A stretch of 40,411 nucleotides of DNA, taken from Thermoprotei archaeon (GTDB taxonomy: Archaea > Thermoproteota > Thermoprotei > Thermofilales > B20-G17). The number at the start of each line of letters is the position of its first letter. Positions within the stretch are counted from its first letter, which is position 1. The position numbers were made by a program, and so were the translations under genes. This document shows, in pieces, positions 7,231 through 15,810 of the stretch. Below the pieces are notes generated by a model. That model was given only the letters and a program-made list of their open reading frames with translations. It did not search any database and was not told the DNA's origin. The DNA lies in assembly GCA_003650785.1 (NCBI GenBank), contig QMRW01000002.1:1-40411 (forward strand). The letters run 5' to 3'.

Positions 7231-8817
7231 CTCGATCTCCTTATTTAGTATTCTTCCACAGTAATTACATAAAGTAGAGTGCTTCGATATCTTAGCCTTG
7301 CAGAAGGGACATATCTTGTATTCCTCTTTTACTTCTCCTCTACTCCTTAGATAGAGCACTGTAATCACTATAAGGACTATGATTAGTACAAGCATTATAT
7401 ATTCCATGTTAATAGGGAGAACTTCTGTACTGAAACCCATGTTTCTTAAATCACTATATATTCCCGGTCCTCCTACTCTTGCCATTAGTTCAAAAAGTTT
7501 TGATATTGTTTTTACTTCTCTTGTATTTTTTGCTTCTCTAAATAATTTTTTGTAAAACTCTACTCCTCCATACTTATCTCCTATCCTTTTAACAACATAA
7601 TAGGATGCTGAGTAGTACAGTCCCTCATATGGACCACTATGCCATCTTACAACTTCACCTAGGTTTCGAGATACTTCTCTTTTAAATAGCTCTACTCCTT
7701 TTAACCTATCCTCCTCCATTGAGGTAACATTGACATTTATTTTCTTACACACATAGAATGAGAGATATTCAGCTAATCCTTCATGAAACCATCTTAATTG
7801 AGGTGTGGCTTTAATGCCTATTCTTCCCAATGCAACATGAATATATTCATGTATGAGAGCCTGCTCCGGATAGCCTGGCATAAATCTAGTAAGTGCGAGG
7901 TTCAAATTTATGGGACCACTCTCGCCTGTATTTATTACACTACTGTATATGAAACCAAGTCGATCTAACTCTATAAGATCTGGGAGAAAGAACTTGATCT
8001 CGAGGCTCTCAGGAAAATCTTCGAATATTTTCTCTAAAATAGGTTTAGCTCTCTTAAGTATTCTCACCAATTTATCTGTAAAGTCTCTATAAATGGCCGG
8101 TGTCTCGAATACTATAGTAGAATTATCAATCCTATAGTATATTCTCTCGCTTGGTATATCTTCTGATAGTCTATAATTAATGCATATCCGAATTCCTTTA
8201 CTCAGGTATCTCTCAGTAGTGATTCCTTGATATTTTATAACAACAGGAGATCTCAGTATGTATGTTATATTAGCTCTCGTATCATCTGTACTGAAGTGCT
8301 CGGGTATGTGAGGATATATCTTTACATACCTCTTAAAATTACTAAGCAGTATTATTACGCGAACTGTACTATTGTCACTAACTCCTATTAGTGGTGTCAT
8401 AAACCATGCATCGTCCTCTAGTATTAGGGACGCATAGCGAAAGGTGTAATTTATCACCATAGTAACACTCGAGCTAGAGATGTATCTTATTTTCACTAGA
8501 TTGTAGAAGTAGTATTGTTCTTCTTCTTCGATATCCTGTATAATTACAGTCCCCTCTACTACTGTCAAGGTATATTTTTCGTACTTAGGTAGGTACATTA
8601 GACTAGTTCCATTACCATGAGCTCGGAATATTATACGTATCTTAGCGCTTCCATTTTTCATAACATCTATATACCATGTGTACTCTGGATACTTTAAATC
8701 GACTGAAGGTATTGCCTCTACTTGATGAAAACCTTCGATAATTGATAATAATAATGCTAATGCTACTATAAATAAAAGATCTTTTTTACGTGTTGCTACA
8801 TTAACTTCACATTTCAT
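7207..8817 (-). CDS. Membrane-anchored M1-type (gluzincin) metalloprotease with C-terminal zinc ribbon
   Basis: A 536-residue protein with an N-terminal signal or anchor helix (residues 13-30, LLFIVALALLLSII), a long beta-rich extracellular part and a thermolysin-like zinc site: HEYIH at 323-327, followed by Glu346 in WFHEGLAEYL. The 18-residue spacing between the second His and the Glu is that of M1 aminopeptidases. Near residue 475 there is a transmembrane helix (YIMLVLIIVLIVITVLYL), and the cytoplasmic tail ends in a CPFC...CNYC zinc ribbon. So a secreted catalytic domain is tethered to a cytosolic zinc ribbon. The M1 GAMEN exopeptidase motif is not apparent, so endopeptidase activity is possible. 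Substrate unknown. Confidence 0.78.
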   Translation of the reverse strand: MKCEVNVATRKKDLLFIVALALLLSIIEGFHQVEAIPSVDLKYPEYTWYIDVMKNGSAKIRIIFRAHGNGTSLMYLPKYEKYTLTVVEGTVIIQDIEEEEQYYFYNLVKIRYISSSSVTMVINYTFRYASLILEDDAWFMTPLIGVSDNSTVRVIILLSNFKRYVKIYPHIPEHFSTDDTRANITYILRSPVVIKYQGITTERYLSKGIRICINYRLSEDIPSERIYYRIDNSTIVFETPAIYRDFTDKLVRILKRAKPILEKIFEDFPESLEIKFFLPDLIELDRLGFIYSSVINTGESGPINLNLALTRFMPGYPEQALIHEYIHVALGRIGIKATPQLRWFHEGLAEYLSFYVCKKINVNVTSMEEDRLKGVELFKREVSRNLGEVVRWHSGPYEGLYYSASYYVVKRIGDKYGGVEFYKKLFREAKNTREVKTISKLFELMARVGGPGIYSDLRNMGFSTEVLPINMEYIMLVLIIVLIVITVLYLRSRGEVKEEYKICPFCKAKISKHSTLCNYCGRILNKEIELSNFNSQ

Positions 8818-8913
8818 TATCTCACTTATGTGATATAATCCTCTAGGACTCTATATTAATGTTATTAACTAATGATTGGCGCTTTCCAGTAGGTTTATCT
8901 TTTACTGAAAACT

Positions 8914-9729
8914 TCACTTTACTAGTGGTTTTAGGAATTTTATAGCCTCTTTAGCTTTTTCCTCGGGAGGTATTCTTCTGAAATCCTCAATAGAGAGATA
9001 GCCTCTAAAGCCTATACCTTTAAGTAATAGCACTACTTCCCTCCAGTCAAGTATTCCACTATCGAGTGGAGCTGGAACATACTTTCGAGGATTATTAGGA
9101 TCGTGCTCGTAGTTCTTCACATGAACATGCTTAATATACTCCTTAAGTATATCCACCTGAACTCTAGGTGGCTCCCATCCTTCCCAGACAGCATTTCCTG
9201 GATCGTAAAGTACTCCTATGATTGTAGGCTCTAGGCCTCTTATGAGATCTATTATTATTCCAGCTGAGGAGGCTATACATCCTCCTCCATGCTGTTCTAG
9301 TATTGGCATAGCTTGTAGTGCTCTTTTCTTCAGTTCTTTTGCAAGATCTATTGCTTGCTTTCTAAATGCTTTTCTTATTCCCTCATACCCTCTTTCTGAA
9401 CTATATCCTGCAGCTTGTACCCTGAAGTATGGTGCCTCGAGTATTTCTGCAACTTCAGCAACTTTCAGAGCCATTTTCCTATTGACTACCCACTCTTCCT
9501 CTACAACTCCTAATTTTACATAGGAAGCTAATGCTGAGACCTCGAGTCCTAGGTCTTCTATATACTTCTTAATCTTCCTTACGTATTCTGGCTGGTAATC
9601 AATGGGTATGTGTACTCCATCTGTATGAATTCTAATCTCAATACCATCGTATCCTAGTTCCGCTATAACCTGTGCTGATTCCTCTAATGATCTCTCACTA
9701 AATATTAGTGTATACACGGAGAGCTTCAT
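8914..9729 (-). CDS. Sugar phosphate isomerase/epimerase-like TIM barrel
   Basis: A protein of about 271 residues in the xylose isomerase-like (AP endonuclease 2) TIM-barrel family. Visible family features are the start MKLSVYTLIF, ELGYDGIEIRIH, the metal-site strand MPILEQHGGG, IIGVLYDPGNAVWEG with Asp and Asn, YIKHVHVKNYEHD with two His, and the final GYLSIEDFRR with a metal-binding Glu. Such enzymes isomerise or epimerise sugars or inositol derivatives; the substrate cannot be told. I prefer the ATG at 9729, preceded by GTGAG, over the GTG at 9738 used by the track. It is followed by no gene of an obvious pathway. Confidence 0.83.
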   Translation of the reverse strand: MKLSVYTLIFSERSLEESAQVIAELGYDGIEIRIHTDGVHIPIDYQPEYVRKIKKYIEDLGLEVSALASYVKLGVVEEEWVVNRKMALKVAEVAEILEAPYFRVQAAGYSSERGYEGIRKAFRKQAIDLAKELKKRALQAMPILEQHGGGCIASSAGIIIDLIRGLEPTIIGVLYDPGNAVWEGWEPPRVQVDILKEYIKHVHVKNYEHDPNNPRKYVPAPLDSGILDWREVVLLLKGIGFRGYLSIEDFRRIPPEEKAKEAIKFLKPLVK

Positions 9730-9765
9730 GATTCTCACTCTAGTGAGATCTATGGATTTATAACT

Positions 9766-10209
9766 TTACCTGCACTCTGTTAGATCTATAAGTTTCATGA
9801 GTATATCTCGTAATCTTCCTTTCACTCTCATATAACTGAGTGGTGGTCTCCAATTGGGTATGAGGGATCTCATATCCTTTAAAGTTATCGCTCTTTTGTA
9901 CTTTTTAGGTTTGACTACTTTAATAGCTAGTACATGCTTATGTCCTCTTATGTATGGTATATCTCTTTCATCTACTCCTGAGCTAGGTATTGCTTTCACG
10001 TATTCCCAAATAGTACTGAACTCCCCTACTATCACTTCTCCAGCTATGAACTCTCCTACTATAGCCTTCACAGGATTTGAAGCATACATAATAATTCTAT
10101 CTCCCTGTTTTATAGTGAATATCTTCTTCCTTAACTCGAATGCCTTCCTCCCTTCAAGTATTTGATAAGCGAATACAGGCTTAAATGACATCAATATAAT
10201 ATCACTCAA
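9766..10209 (-). CDS. ASCH/PUA-like domain protein
   Basis: A 147-residue protein with the ASCH pattern in its first hundred residues: SFKPVFAYQILEGRKAFELRKK, then GDRIIMYASNPVKAIVGEF. ASCH domains adopt the PUA-like fold and are predicted to bind RNA or modified nucleotides; some are linked to translation or to nucleotide hydrolysis. The C-terminal 40 residues (SLIPNWRPPLSYMRV and a helix) are an extension. The track start is TTG at 10209; an ATG at 10191 would remove six residues, including part of the first strand, so TTG is plausible. It is divergent from rpoP across an interval with an inverted repeat. Confidence 0.78.
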   Translation of the reverse strand: MSDIILMSFKPVFAYQILEGRKAFELRKKIFTIKQGDRIIMYASNPVKAIVGEFIAGEVIVGEFSTIWEYVKAIPSSGVDERDIPYIRGHKHVLAIKVVKPKKYKRAITLKDMRSLIPNWRPPLSYMRVKGRLRDILMKLIDLTECR

Positions 10210-10248
10210 ACTTCCTCTCCCTTTTCAAGAGTTCTATCGGTTATTAAA

Positions 10249-10265
10249 CTATTAGTTTCTAATAG
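10249..10265. promoter_or_regulatory. Inverted repeat CTATTAG-TTT-CTAATAG
   Basis: A perfect 7-bp inverted repeat with a 3-bp spacer overlaps the likely TATA box of the ASCH gene (minus strand AGTTTAATAA). It lies about 40 bp upstream of that start and 79 bp upstream of the rpoP ATG. A repressor site for the ASCH gene is possible. Confidence 0.35.
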
Positions 10266-10316
10266 CAGACCAAGCCGTTACTTGAATAGGCGGTATAGTG
10301 CTAGTCTAGAGAGAGG

Positions 10317-10327
10317 TTTAAATATTT
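10317..10327 (+). promoter_or_regulatory. TATA box for rpoP
   Basis: TTTAAATATTT, preceded by purines of a BRE-like element (GAGAGG), lies about 25 bp upstream of the ATG at 10344. This predicts a leaderless transcript and supports that start over the TTG used by the ORF track, which lies inside the TATA box. Confidence 0.6.
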
Positions 10328-10343
10328 GAGCTATGTAGGCTTC

Positions 10344-10514
10344 ATGGTGAATGAGTTGGGACTAGAGGTAAAGCACTATATCTGTATGCGGTGTAAGCGG
10401 AGATTTAGTTGGAATGAGATGTTGTACCTCCCAGGTATTCGATGCCCTTATTGTGGACAGAGAATAATAGCTAAAACTAGACCTCTTGTAGCAAAAAGAG
10501 TGAAAGCTATTTAA
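10344..10514 (+). CDS. rpoP: DNA-directed RNA polymerase subunit P (Rpo12)
   Basis: A 56-residue zinc-ribbon protein homologous to eukaryotic Rpb12. The pattern YICMRCKRRFSWNEM, then GIRCPYCGQRIIAKTRP is the diagnostic Rpo12 signature: the CxxC pairs bind zinc and the basic tail contacts the Rpo3/Rpo10/Rpo11 assembly platform. The track begins at a TTG inside the TATA box; the ATG at 10344 is a better start, giving MVNELGLEVKHYIC. The last 8 bp overlap the end of the convergent agmatinase-like gene. Another polymerase subunit, RpoK, is elsewhere in this window. Confidence 0.93.
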   Translation: MVNELGLEVKHYICMRCKRRFSWNEMLYLPGIRCPYCGQRIIAKTRPLVAKRVKAI

Positions 10515-11403
10515 TTCTACTATGAATTCCACTTATGAGTTCGTATATTATCCTAGCAGCCGTAGATGAAGTTATGTTGTTTATATCATAGGGCGGATAG
10601 GTCTCAACTACGTCAAAGCCTACTATACTGCTAGAGAGTATAGTGTGTAAGATGTACATAAATTCCCTGAAGTTATATCCTCCTGGTTCAGGATTACCCA
10701 CTCCTGGAGCAATGGAGGGATCTAGGACATCCATATCTATCGAAATATAGACCTTTTTCACTCTTCCCATGAACTGACGTACTTCATGCATAACCTCTTT
10801 AGTAGGGCTGTATATAGGAATATAGCTTAGTTTCTTTTCTATTTTCACGAACTCCAATTCTTCAGTTGATACTCCTCTAACTCCTACAATCAATATCTCG
10901 TCTACTCCTCTTAACTCTACTATTCTTCTAATGACTGTTGCATGTGTAAATTTATACCCTGGTGGGTATTCATCTCTTAAATCTAAGTGTGCATCGAACA
11001 CCAGTAGCCCTATACTACCGTGTTGTTTAGTGAGTACTTTGACTATAGGTAACGTTATAAGATGCTCTCCACCTATAGCCACTACCGTCTTATGTCCATC
11101 CAGTATCTCCATCATAGTCTCTTCGATAATATTAAGACTTTTGATCGGATCGAGATCATAAACTGTGATATCGCCTATATCACATACACTTAGTTTCTCG
11201 AAATCGACTCCGTATCTTAATGAATAGCTCTCTAAATGCATAGATTCCTTTCTTATACTCTCTGGTGCAAATTTAGTCCCATGGATTCTCGATACTGTAG
11301 AGTCGAGGGGTATTCCTACTATTATGGAAAGTGCTCTATTCACCTCGACAGATTTACCACAGAACTTTACACTAGGCTCACTAAGGTAGAACATTTCACT
11401 CAA
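10507..11403 (-). CDS. speB: Agmatinase/arginase-family ureohydrolase
   Basis: A 298-residue binuclear manganese ureohydrolase. The metal-binding motifs are all present: AIGGEHLI, VFDAHLDLRDEYPP and SIDMDVLDPSIAPGVGNPEPGG, and a late Glu in FDVVETYPPYD. Length and sequence style fit archaeal agmatinases, which turn agmatine into putrescine and urea in polyamine synthesis; arginase or another guanidino substrate cannot be excluded from sequence alone. It is divergent from glycyl-tRNA synthetase, with TATA-like sequences in the 87-bp gap. Confidence 0.88.
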   Translation of the reverse strand: MSEMFYLSEPSVKFCGKSVEVNRALSIIVGIPLDSTVSRIHGTKFAPESIRKESMHLESYSLRYGVDFEKLSVCDIGDITVYDLDPIKSLNIIEETMMEILDGHKTVVAIGGEHLITLPIVKVLTKQHGSIGLLVFDAHLDLRDEYPPGYKFTHATVIRRIVELRGVDEILIVGVRGVSTEELEFVKIEKKLSYIPIYSPTKEVMHEVRQFMGRVKKVYISIDMDVLDPSIAPGVGNPEPGGYNFREFMYILHTILSSSIVGFDVVETYPPYDINNITSSTAARIIYELISGIHSRIK

Positions 11404-11490
11404 CCAATCTTGTTGATTAGGGAAATACTATATAAACTGTTCAGGGTGAATTTATTAAAATGTGATTAGAGTAGGTAAGTGGGGTAGTAC

Positions 11491-13260
11491 ATGGACAAGT
11501 ACGAGAAGATAGTACGACTAGCTAGGCGAAGAGGGTTCTTCTGGCAGGCCTTCGAAATATACGGTGGTGTTAGTGGTTTCATGAGCCTAGGACCCCTAGG
11601 AGTAGCTTTAAAGAGGAATATAATGGATAAGTGGAGAAATACGTTCATAGTACCTCATCAAGATTTCATACTGGAAATAGAGACACCTATAGTCTCTCCT
11701 GAAATAGTTTTTAGGGCATCAGGACATTTAGAGCACTTCACTGACTATATTGTAGAATGTTTAGACTGTGGAAGAAAATATAGAGCAGATCACCTCATAG
11801 AGCAAAATACGAGTCTCAAGAATCTGGAAAGATACAGTACAGTCGAGCTCACTAACATGATAAGGAAGTATAACATTAAATGTCCAGAATGTAATGGAAG
11901 GCTAGGAGAAGTAGGAGTCTTCAATTTACTCTTCAAGACTACAATAGGACCTTATAGTGAAAATATAGGCTATTCTAGGCCGGAAGCTGCTCAAGGAATG
12001 TTCATAAACTTTCATAGAATATATCAAATTATGAGAAGAAAATTGCCCTTAGGAATAGCTCAGATAGGTAAGGTTCTAAGAAATGAAATATCACCTAGAC
12101 AGGGACTGATAAGACTTAGAGAATTTACGATCATGGAGTTAGAGTTATTCTTTGATCCTAAGAATCCTCAATGTCCTCTACTGCATAGGGTAGAGGATAT
12201 TAAGCTCAGATTACTGACAGAAGACTTACAGAGAAAAGATATAGAAGAGCCCATAGAAATCAGTGTTAGAGAGGCTGTCGAAGAGGATCTGATAATTAAT
12301 GAGTGGAATGCCTATTTTATGGCACTAGCTAAGGAGTTCATAGAATCTATAGGTGTACCTCCACATAAACAGATGTTCGTTGAAAAACTTCCTGAGGAGA
12401 GGGCTCATTATGCTGCACAGACTTACGATCAAGTAGTCTATGTTGAACGATGGGGGTGGATAGAGGTATCTGGTCATGCCTATAGAACGGATTATGATTT
12501 AAAAGGTCATATAAAGTACAGTGGTAGAGATTTAAGAGCCCATAGAATACTGAAAGTTCCCAAAGTAGTAAGAAGAGTTGAAGTAAAACCAATAATAGAG
12601 ACTTTAAGGGAAGATTTCCGTGACTTAATGCCTCAACTGATTAAGACACTTGGAGATCTAAATGCTGAGGTTGTAGCTATGGAACTTCAGAATAAAGGTT
12701 ACATAGATGTTAAAATATCTGAAGGAAGTTGCTACAGGCTAACCAGAAGACATATTGCAGTAATTACAAAGGAAGAAAAAAGAGGAGTGGAATCTTTTAT
12801 TCCTCATGTTGCAGAGCCATCCTTTGGTGCTGAGAGAGTCCTATACACGGCCTTGGAATACGCTTATTCTGAAAGAGATGGAAGGATAGTCCTTAAGCTT
12901 CCAAGAGATATAGCTCCCATAAAAGCCTCTGTTTTCCCTATAGTTAAGAAGGACGAGTTTATTGAAATTGCCCTGAGAATATATGATAACTTAAAGAGTG
13001 CAAGCATAAGTGTAGTATATGATGATGAAGGCGCTATAGGAAGAAGATATATGCGAGTAGACGAGATAGGAGTCCCCTTCGCTATTACCGTAGATGGCCA
13101 TACTTTAGTAGATGGCACTGTAACTGTTAGAGATAGAGATACATGGCAACAAGTTAGAGTGCATGAGAAGGATTTAGTCAAGTTCATTAAACTTGGATGT
13201 AAAAATCCTAAGCTCTCAATTCATGAAATTTTAGTCACTATTAGTGCTCAGTGCTCTTAG
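11491..13260 (+). CDS. glyS: Glycyl-tRNA synthetase (class II, archaeal/eukaryotic type)
   Basis: A 589-residue class II synthetase that charges tRNA-Gly. The N-terminus KIVRLARRRGFFWQAFEIYGG, SGFMSLGPLGVALK, motif 2 RNEISPRQGLIRLREF and motif 3 near SFGAERVLYTALE are typical of the alpha2 archaeal enzyme. A zinc-binding insertion is intact (CLDCGRKY with a later CPECNGRLG). The anticodon-binding domain at the end carries LPRDIAPIKASVFPI and DDEGAIGRRYMRVDEIGVPF. The length is normal. Its end overlaps the convergent DUF211 gene by 20 bp. Confidence 0.95.
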   Translation: MDKYEKIVRLARRRGFFWQAFEIYGGVSGFMSLGPLGVALKRNIMDKWRNTFIVPHQDFILEIETPIVSPEIVFRASGHLEHFTDYIVECLDCGRKYRADHLIEQNTSLKNLERYSTVELTNMIRKYNIKCPECNGRLGEVGVFNLLFKTTIGPYSENIGYSRPEAAQGMFINFHRIYQIMRRKLPLGIAQIGKVLRNEISPRQGLIRLREFTIMELELFFDPKNPQCPLLHRVEDIKLRLLTEDLQRKDIEEPIEISVREAVEEDLIINEWNAYFMALAKEFIESIGVPPHKQMFVEKLPEERAHYAAQTYDQVVYVERWGWIEVSGHAYRTDYDLKGHIKYSGRDLRAHRILKVPKVVRRVEVKPIIETLREDFRDLMPQLIKTLGDLNAEVVAMELQNKGYIDVKISEGSCYRLTRRHIAVITKEEKRGVESFIPHVAEPSFGAERVLYTALEYAYSERDGRIVLKLPRDIAPIKASVFPIVKKDEFIEIALRIYDNLKSASISVVYDDEGAIGRRYMRVDEIGVPFAITVDGHTLVDGTVTVRDRDTWQQVRVHEKDLVKFIKLGCKNPKLSIHEILVTISAQCS

Positions 13261-13513
13261 CACTTACTTCATCTATACTCCTAACTGCAATACCACCATC
13301 ATTTAGTAGGGCATTTATGCTTTCTATATCCAGCTCTCTCCCTTCTACAGTGATCCTTATGGTTTCGGTTTTAACATCGACCTCTCTGACGGAGATATTG
13401 ACCTCTTCTACACCTTCTAAACTACATAACATTCTAGCCAATTCTACTATTGAAAATTCTCGTGGTTTTAAAGCATCTATTACAAGTCGAACTACCCTTA
13501 TATCTTCAGTCAA
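13241..13513 (-). CDS. DUF211 family protein
   Basis: A 90-residue protein of the archaeal DUF211 family (usual length about 95), with the ferredoxin-like order of strands and helices: VVRLVIDALKPREFSIVELARML, then VEEVNISVREVDVKTETIRITVEG, then a helix and AVRSIDEVSA. Members form oligomeric rings and are suspected to bind metal or small ligands; no function is established. Two bp separate it from the VIT-like transporter gene upstream on the same strand. DUF211 and membrane-transport genes are a plausible operon pair. Confidence 0.85.
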   Translation of the reverse strand: MTEDIRVVRLVIDALKPREFSIVELARMLCSLEGVEEVNISVREVDVKTETIRITVEGRELDIESINALLNDGGIAVRSIDEVSAKSTEH

Positions 13514-13514
13514 A

Positions 13515-14225
13515 TTATCCCCCTCCTACAACGTTGAGGAGGACTACTGTAAGAAGACCCACTATCAATCCTGATAATAGCATAAGTATACCGTACTTCA
13601 GTATGTTTTCCTCGGAGAGCCTTGCTAAGAATACTCCTAATGAGAATAGAGATACTCCTATTATGACAATAGAGAGTCCTAGTGCTAACTCAGGATGCAA
13701 CATACCATACATGGTGAGGATGAAGGGGCTTACTGAAATTAGTGAAAATAGAAGAGGAGCTGTTGCATCAATTGCCGCAGCTAGAATTGTCGTCGTGTTT
13801 ACGGCTCTCTCTAATATGGATCCACCAAGATCCATGAACATGGATTTCTCTAAATCCTTTATTTCCCTCAATCGCTCTGCTCTTTCTGTCAGTAATGCTC
13901 CACTGAAACCGGATACGGCCATAGCTAGGCTTGCTCCAATGGATGCATACACTATTATCCTTGCATCTATGGTACCACTCATATAGGATCCTAATATTAT
14001 ACCAAAGACTGTTAGAATTCCATCAAATCCATTCATTACGAAGTATCTCCTAAGAATGCCACTAGCGTTCATAAGCCTGAGATGGATGCCTATTTTCTCC
14101 CTAAGGCTATTACTCAGTATTCTTCGGTAATAATGTTCTATGGTATCTCTTCTATTCTTAAGGAAATCGTTTCTACTAGATGAACTCTCATCCATATCCT
14201 GTTCTCTATATTTGTAGGGTATCAC
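13515..14225 (-). CDS. VIT1/CCC1-like membrane protein
   Basis: A 236-residue membrane protein with about five hydrophobic helices after a polar N-terminal tail. The segment YFVMNGFDGILTVFGIILG is the first-helix signature of the VIT1/CCC1 family, which moves Fe2+ or Mn2+ out of the cytoplasm. Next come a glycine- and alanine-rich helix (YASIGASLAMAVSGFSGALL) and a charged cytoplasmic stretch (TERAERLREIKDLEKSM) shorter than the metal-binding domain of plant VIT1. It is followed immediately by DUF211. The GTG start at 14225 adds a ten-residue tail; an ATG at 14195 is possible. Confidence 0.78.
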   Translation of the reverse strand: MIPYKYREQDMDESSSSRNDFLKNRRDTIEHYYRRILSNSLREKIGIHLRLMNASGILRRYFVMNGFDGILTVFGIILGSYMSGTIDARIIVYASIGASLAMAVSGFSGALLTERAERLREIKDLEKSMFMDLGGSILERAVNTTTILAAAIDATAPLLFSLISVSPFILTMYGMLHPELALGLSIVIIGVSLFSLGVFLARLSEENILKYGILMLLSGLIVGLLTVVLLNVVGGG

Positions 14226-14268
14226 ACTATTAAACTTATTCCTCCTAATGTAATACTAGTCAACTAGT

Positions 14269-14679
14269 CTATCTCCTATGTCTCAGTAGTACTCTAAGTC
14301 CACTAAGATCTACTTCAATACCTAGTTCGCCTAGTAAATATATCATTTCAGGAAGAACTTGAATCAAGTACTCCTCTGAGACTGTATGTGCCATTGTACA
14401 TTCATTATCTACAGTTATTATGTTATCCTCGATGAAATATACTATAGGATATATTCTACACCCTTTCGGTCTCCAGCGATATATATTACATTTCCTAGTA
14501 TTTGGATTGTAAAAAACACAATGGTCATTTATGTTCTTCAATCTGAGTAGACCATCCTTAGATATCACTGAGAATTCCTTCAATTTATAGCCTAATTTGG
14601 TTATACGTAATATATCTGTCGGTCCTAGTACCATCTGAGTTTTTACACAACATTTACCACATCTAATGCATTTAAACAT
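14269..14679 (-). CDS. YkgJ-family cysteine-cluster protein
   Basis: A 136-residue protein of the YkgJ (Zn/Fe-chelating CxxCxxCC) family. It begins MFKCIRCGKCCVKTQ and has later cysteines in DHCVFYNPNTRKCNIYRWRPKGCRIYP, the regular eight-cysteine layout. The proteins bind a metal or iron-sulfur centre; their role is unclear. It lies upstream of and on the same strand as the VIT-like transporter and DUF211, so the three could form a metal-related group. An inverted repeat is located 29 bp upstream of its start. Confidence 0.85.
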   Translation of the reverse strand: MFKCIRCGKCCVKTQMVLGPTDILRITKLGYKLKEFSVISKDGLLRLKNINDHCVFYNPNTRKCNIYRWRPKGCRIYPIVYFIEDNIITVDNECTMAHTVSEEYLIQVLPEMIYLLGELGIEVDLSGLRVLLRHRR

Positions 14680-14707
14680 ATAATCTCAATAAGTAATTAT
14701 GATCATG

Positions 14708-14733
14708 GACTATTATTATTAACTGTAATAGTC
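14708..14733. promoter_or_regulatory. Inverted repeat GACTATTA-N10-TAATAGTC
   Basis: Two perfect 8-bp arms with a 10-bp spacer lie in the 112-bp divergent interval between the YkgJ-like gene and the GHL10-like gene. A third partial half-site, AGACTAT, is at 14744-14750. The spacing of about one and a half to two helical turns between arm centres suits a dimeric regulator. Confidence 0.4.
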
Positions 14734-14791
14734 AAGTTCACATAGACTATCCTCGATTACCTGAGAGTAATCCTTATATTACTGCTGTACA

Positions 14792-15778
14792 ATGGTACCT
14801 ACATCGAGAGGTGAAAAAGAATTGTATTTAGGCGTATGGGCTCATCCAGGGGATTTTTCAGATGAATCTGCCGTAGATAAATTACTAAATAAACTGTCTG
14901 AAATAGGTGCTAATAAGCTCGTCGTCAATGTGAAAGATTCATCGGGACGTGTGTACTTTAAGAGTAATGTGGGTATAATGGCTGAGGTTATAAAGCACTT
15001 CGACTTCTTAAGGTATACTACAGAAAGAGCTGGAGAATTCGGTATAGAGGTTCACGCTTGGTTCGTGGTATTTCCCGAAGGAATTAAAGAACTAAAAGGT
15101 TTTCTAGAGCGTCATCCCGGATATGCCTGTATCGAAGAAGGAGGGAAACGCATAGGATGGATGTGTCCCTCTCATGAAGAAGTTCACGACTATCTCCTTA
15201 CACTCTTCCGAGAGGTTATTGAAAATTATAACATCGATGGTATTCATCTAGACTATATAAGATACCCTGAACCCATAGTCTATAAGGCATGCTTCTGTAA
15301 TAACTGTGGCTTAGGAGGTTATATGGATGAGAAATGGATTCTACATGGTTCTGAATATATAAAGTCGTTCGTCGAGAAGTCTTACAAACTCACTAGAGAA
15401 TATGGTATTGAACATAGTGCTGCGGTATTCCCTGACTATCCAACCTGTATTATCACTGTTAGACAGGATTGGGTTGAATGGATTAACCGTGGATTACTTG
15501 ATTGGGTAGCACCTATGACTTATACTAATATTACTAAGATAGTAGAAGAGTTCACTAAGATACATTCATCTCTTGTCTTAGATCGAGCACTATTACTGGA
15601 GGGATTAGGTAAACGAAGCTCTAAATCAAGACTATCTCCAGGTGATCTCCTTAATCAAATTCATAAGGCTCTCTTAAATGGAGCAGATGGGGTCATGATA
15701 TTCAGCTACTCTGGAATGGAAGATCAAGATTTCAGAGCTATTAGTAGATTTATGAGAAGTCTGAGAGGTATACAGTAA
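14792..15778 (+). CDS. GHL10-like glycosyl hydrolase (DUF187-type TIM barrel)
   Basis: A 328-residue protein of the GHL10/DUF187 group of predicted glycoside hydrolases. It has LYLGVWAHPGDF at the start, HAWFVVFPEG, the family signature NIDGIHLDYIRYPEP (with the likely catalytic Asp), and DWVAPMTYTN. There is no signal peptide, so it acts in the cytoplasm unless exported by another route. Substrate unknown. A CTTATATTAC TATA element lies about 20 bp before the ATG. It is followed after 32 bp by the ribosomal protein L6 gene, which has its own promoter. Confidence 0.8.
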   Translation: MVPTSRGEKELYLGVWAHPGDFSDESAVDKLLNKLSEIGANKLVVNVKDSSGRVYFKSNVGIMAEVIKHFDFLRYTTERAGEFGIEVHAWFVVFPEGIKELKGFLERHPGYACIEEGGKRIGWMCPSHEEVHDYLLTLFREVIENYNIDGIHLDYIRYPEPIVYKACFCNNCGLGGYMDEKWILHGSEYIKSFVEKSYKLTREYGIEHSAAVFPDYPTCIITVRQDWVEWINRGLLDWVAPMTYTNITKIVEEFTKIHSSLVLDRALLLEGLGKRSSKSRLSPGDLLNQIHKALLNGADGVMIFSYSGMEDQDFRAISRFMRSLRGIQ

Positions 15779-15810
15779 AGGATAAAAATTAAGGCTCTAG
15801 CATAACAAGG

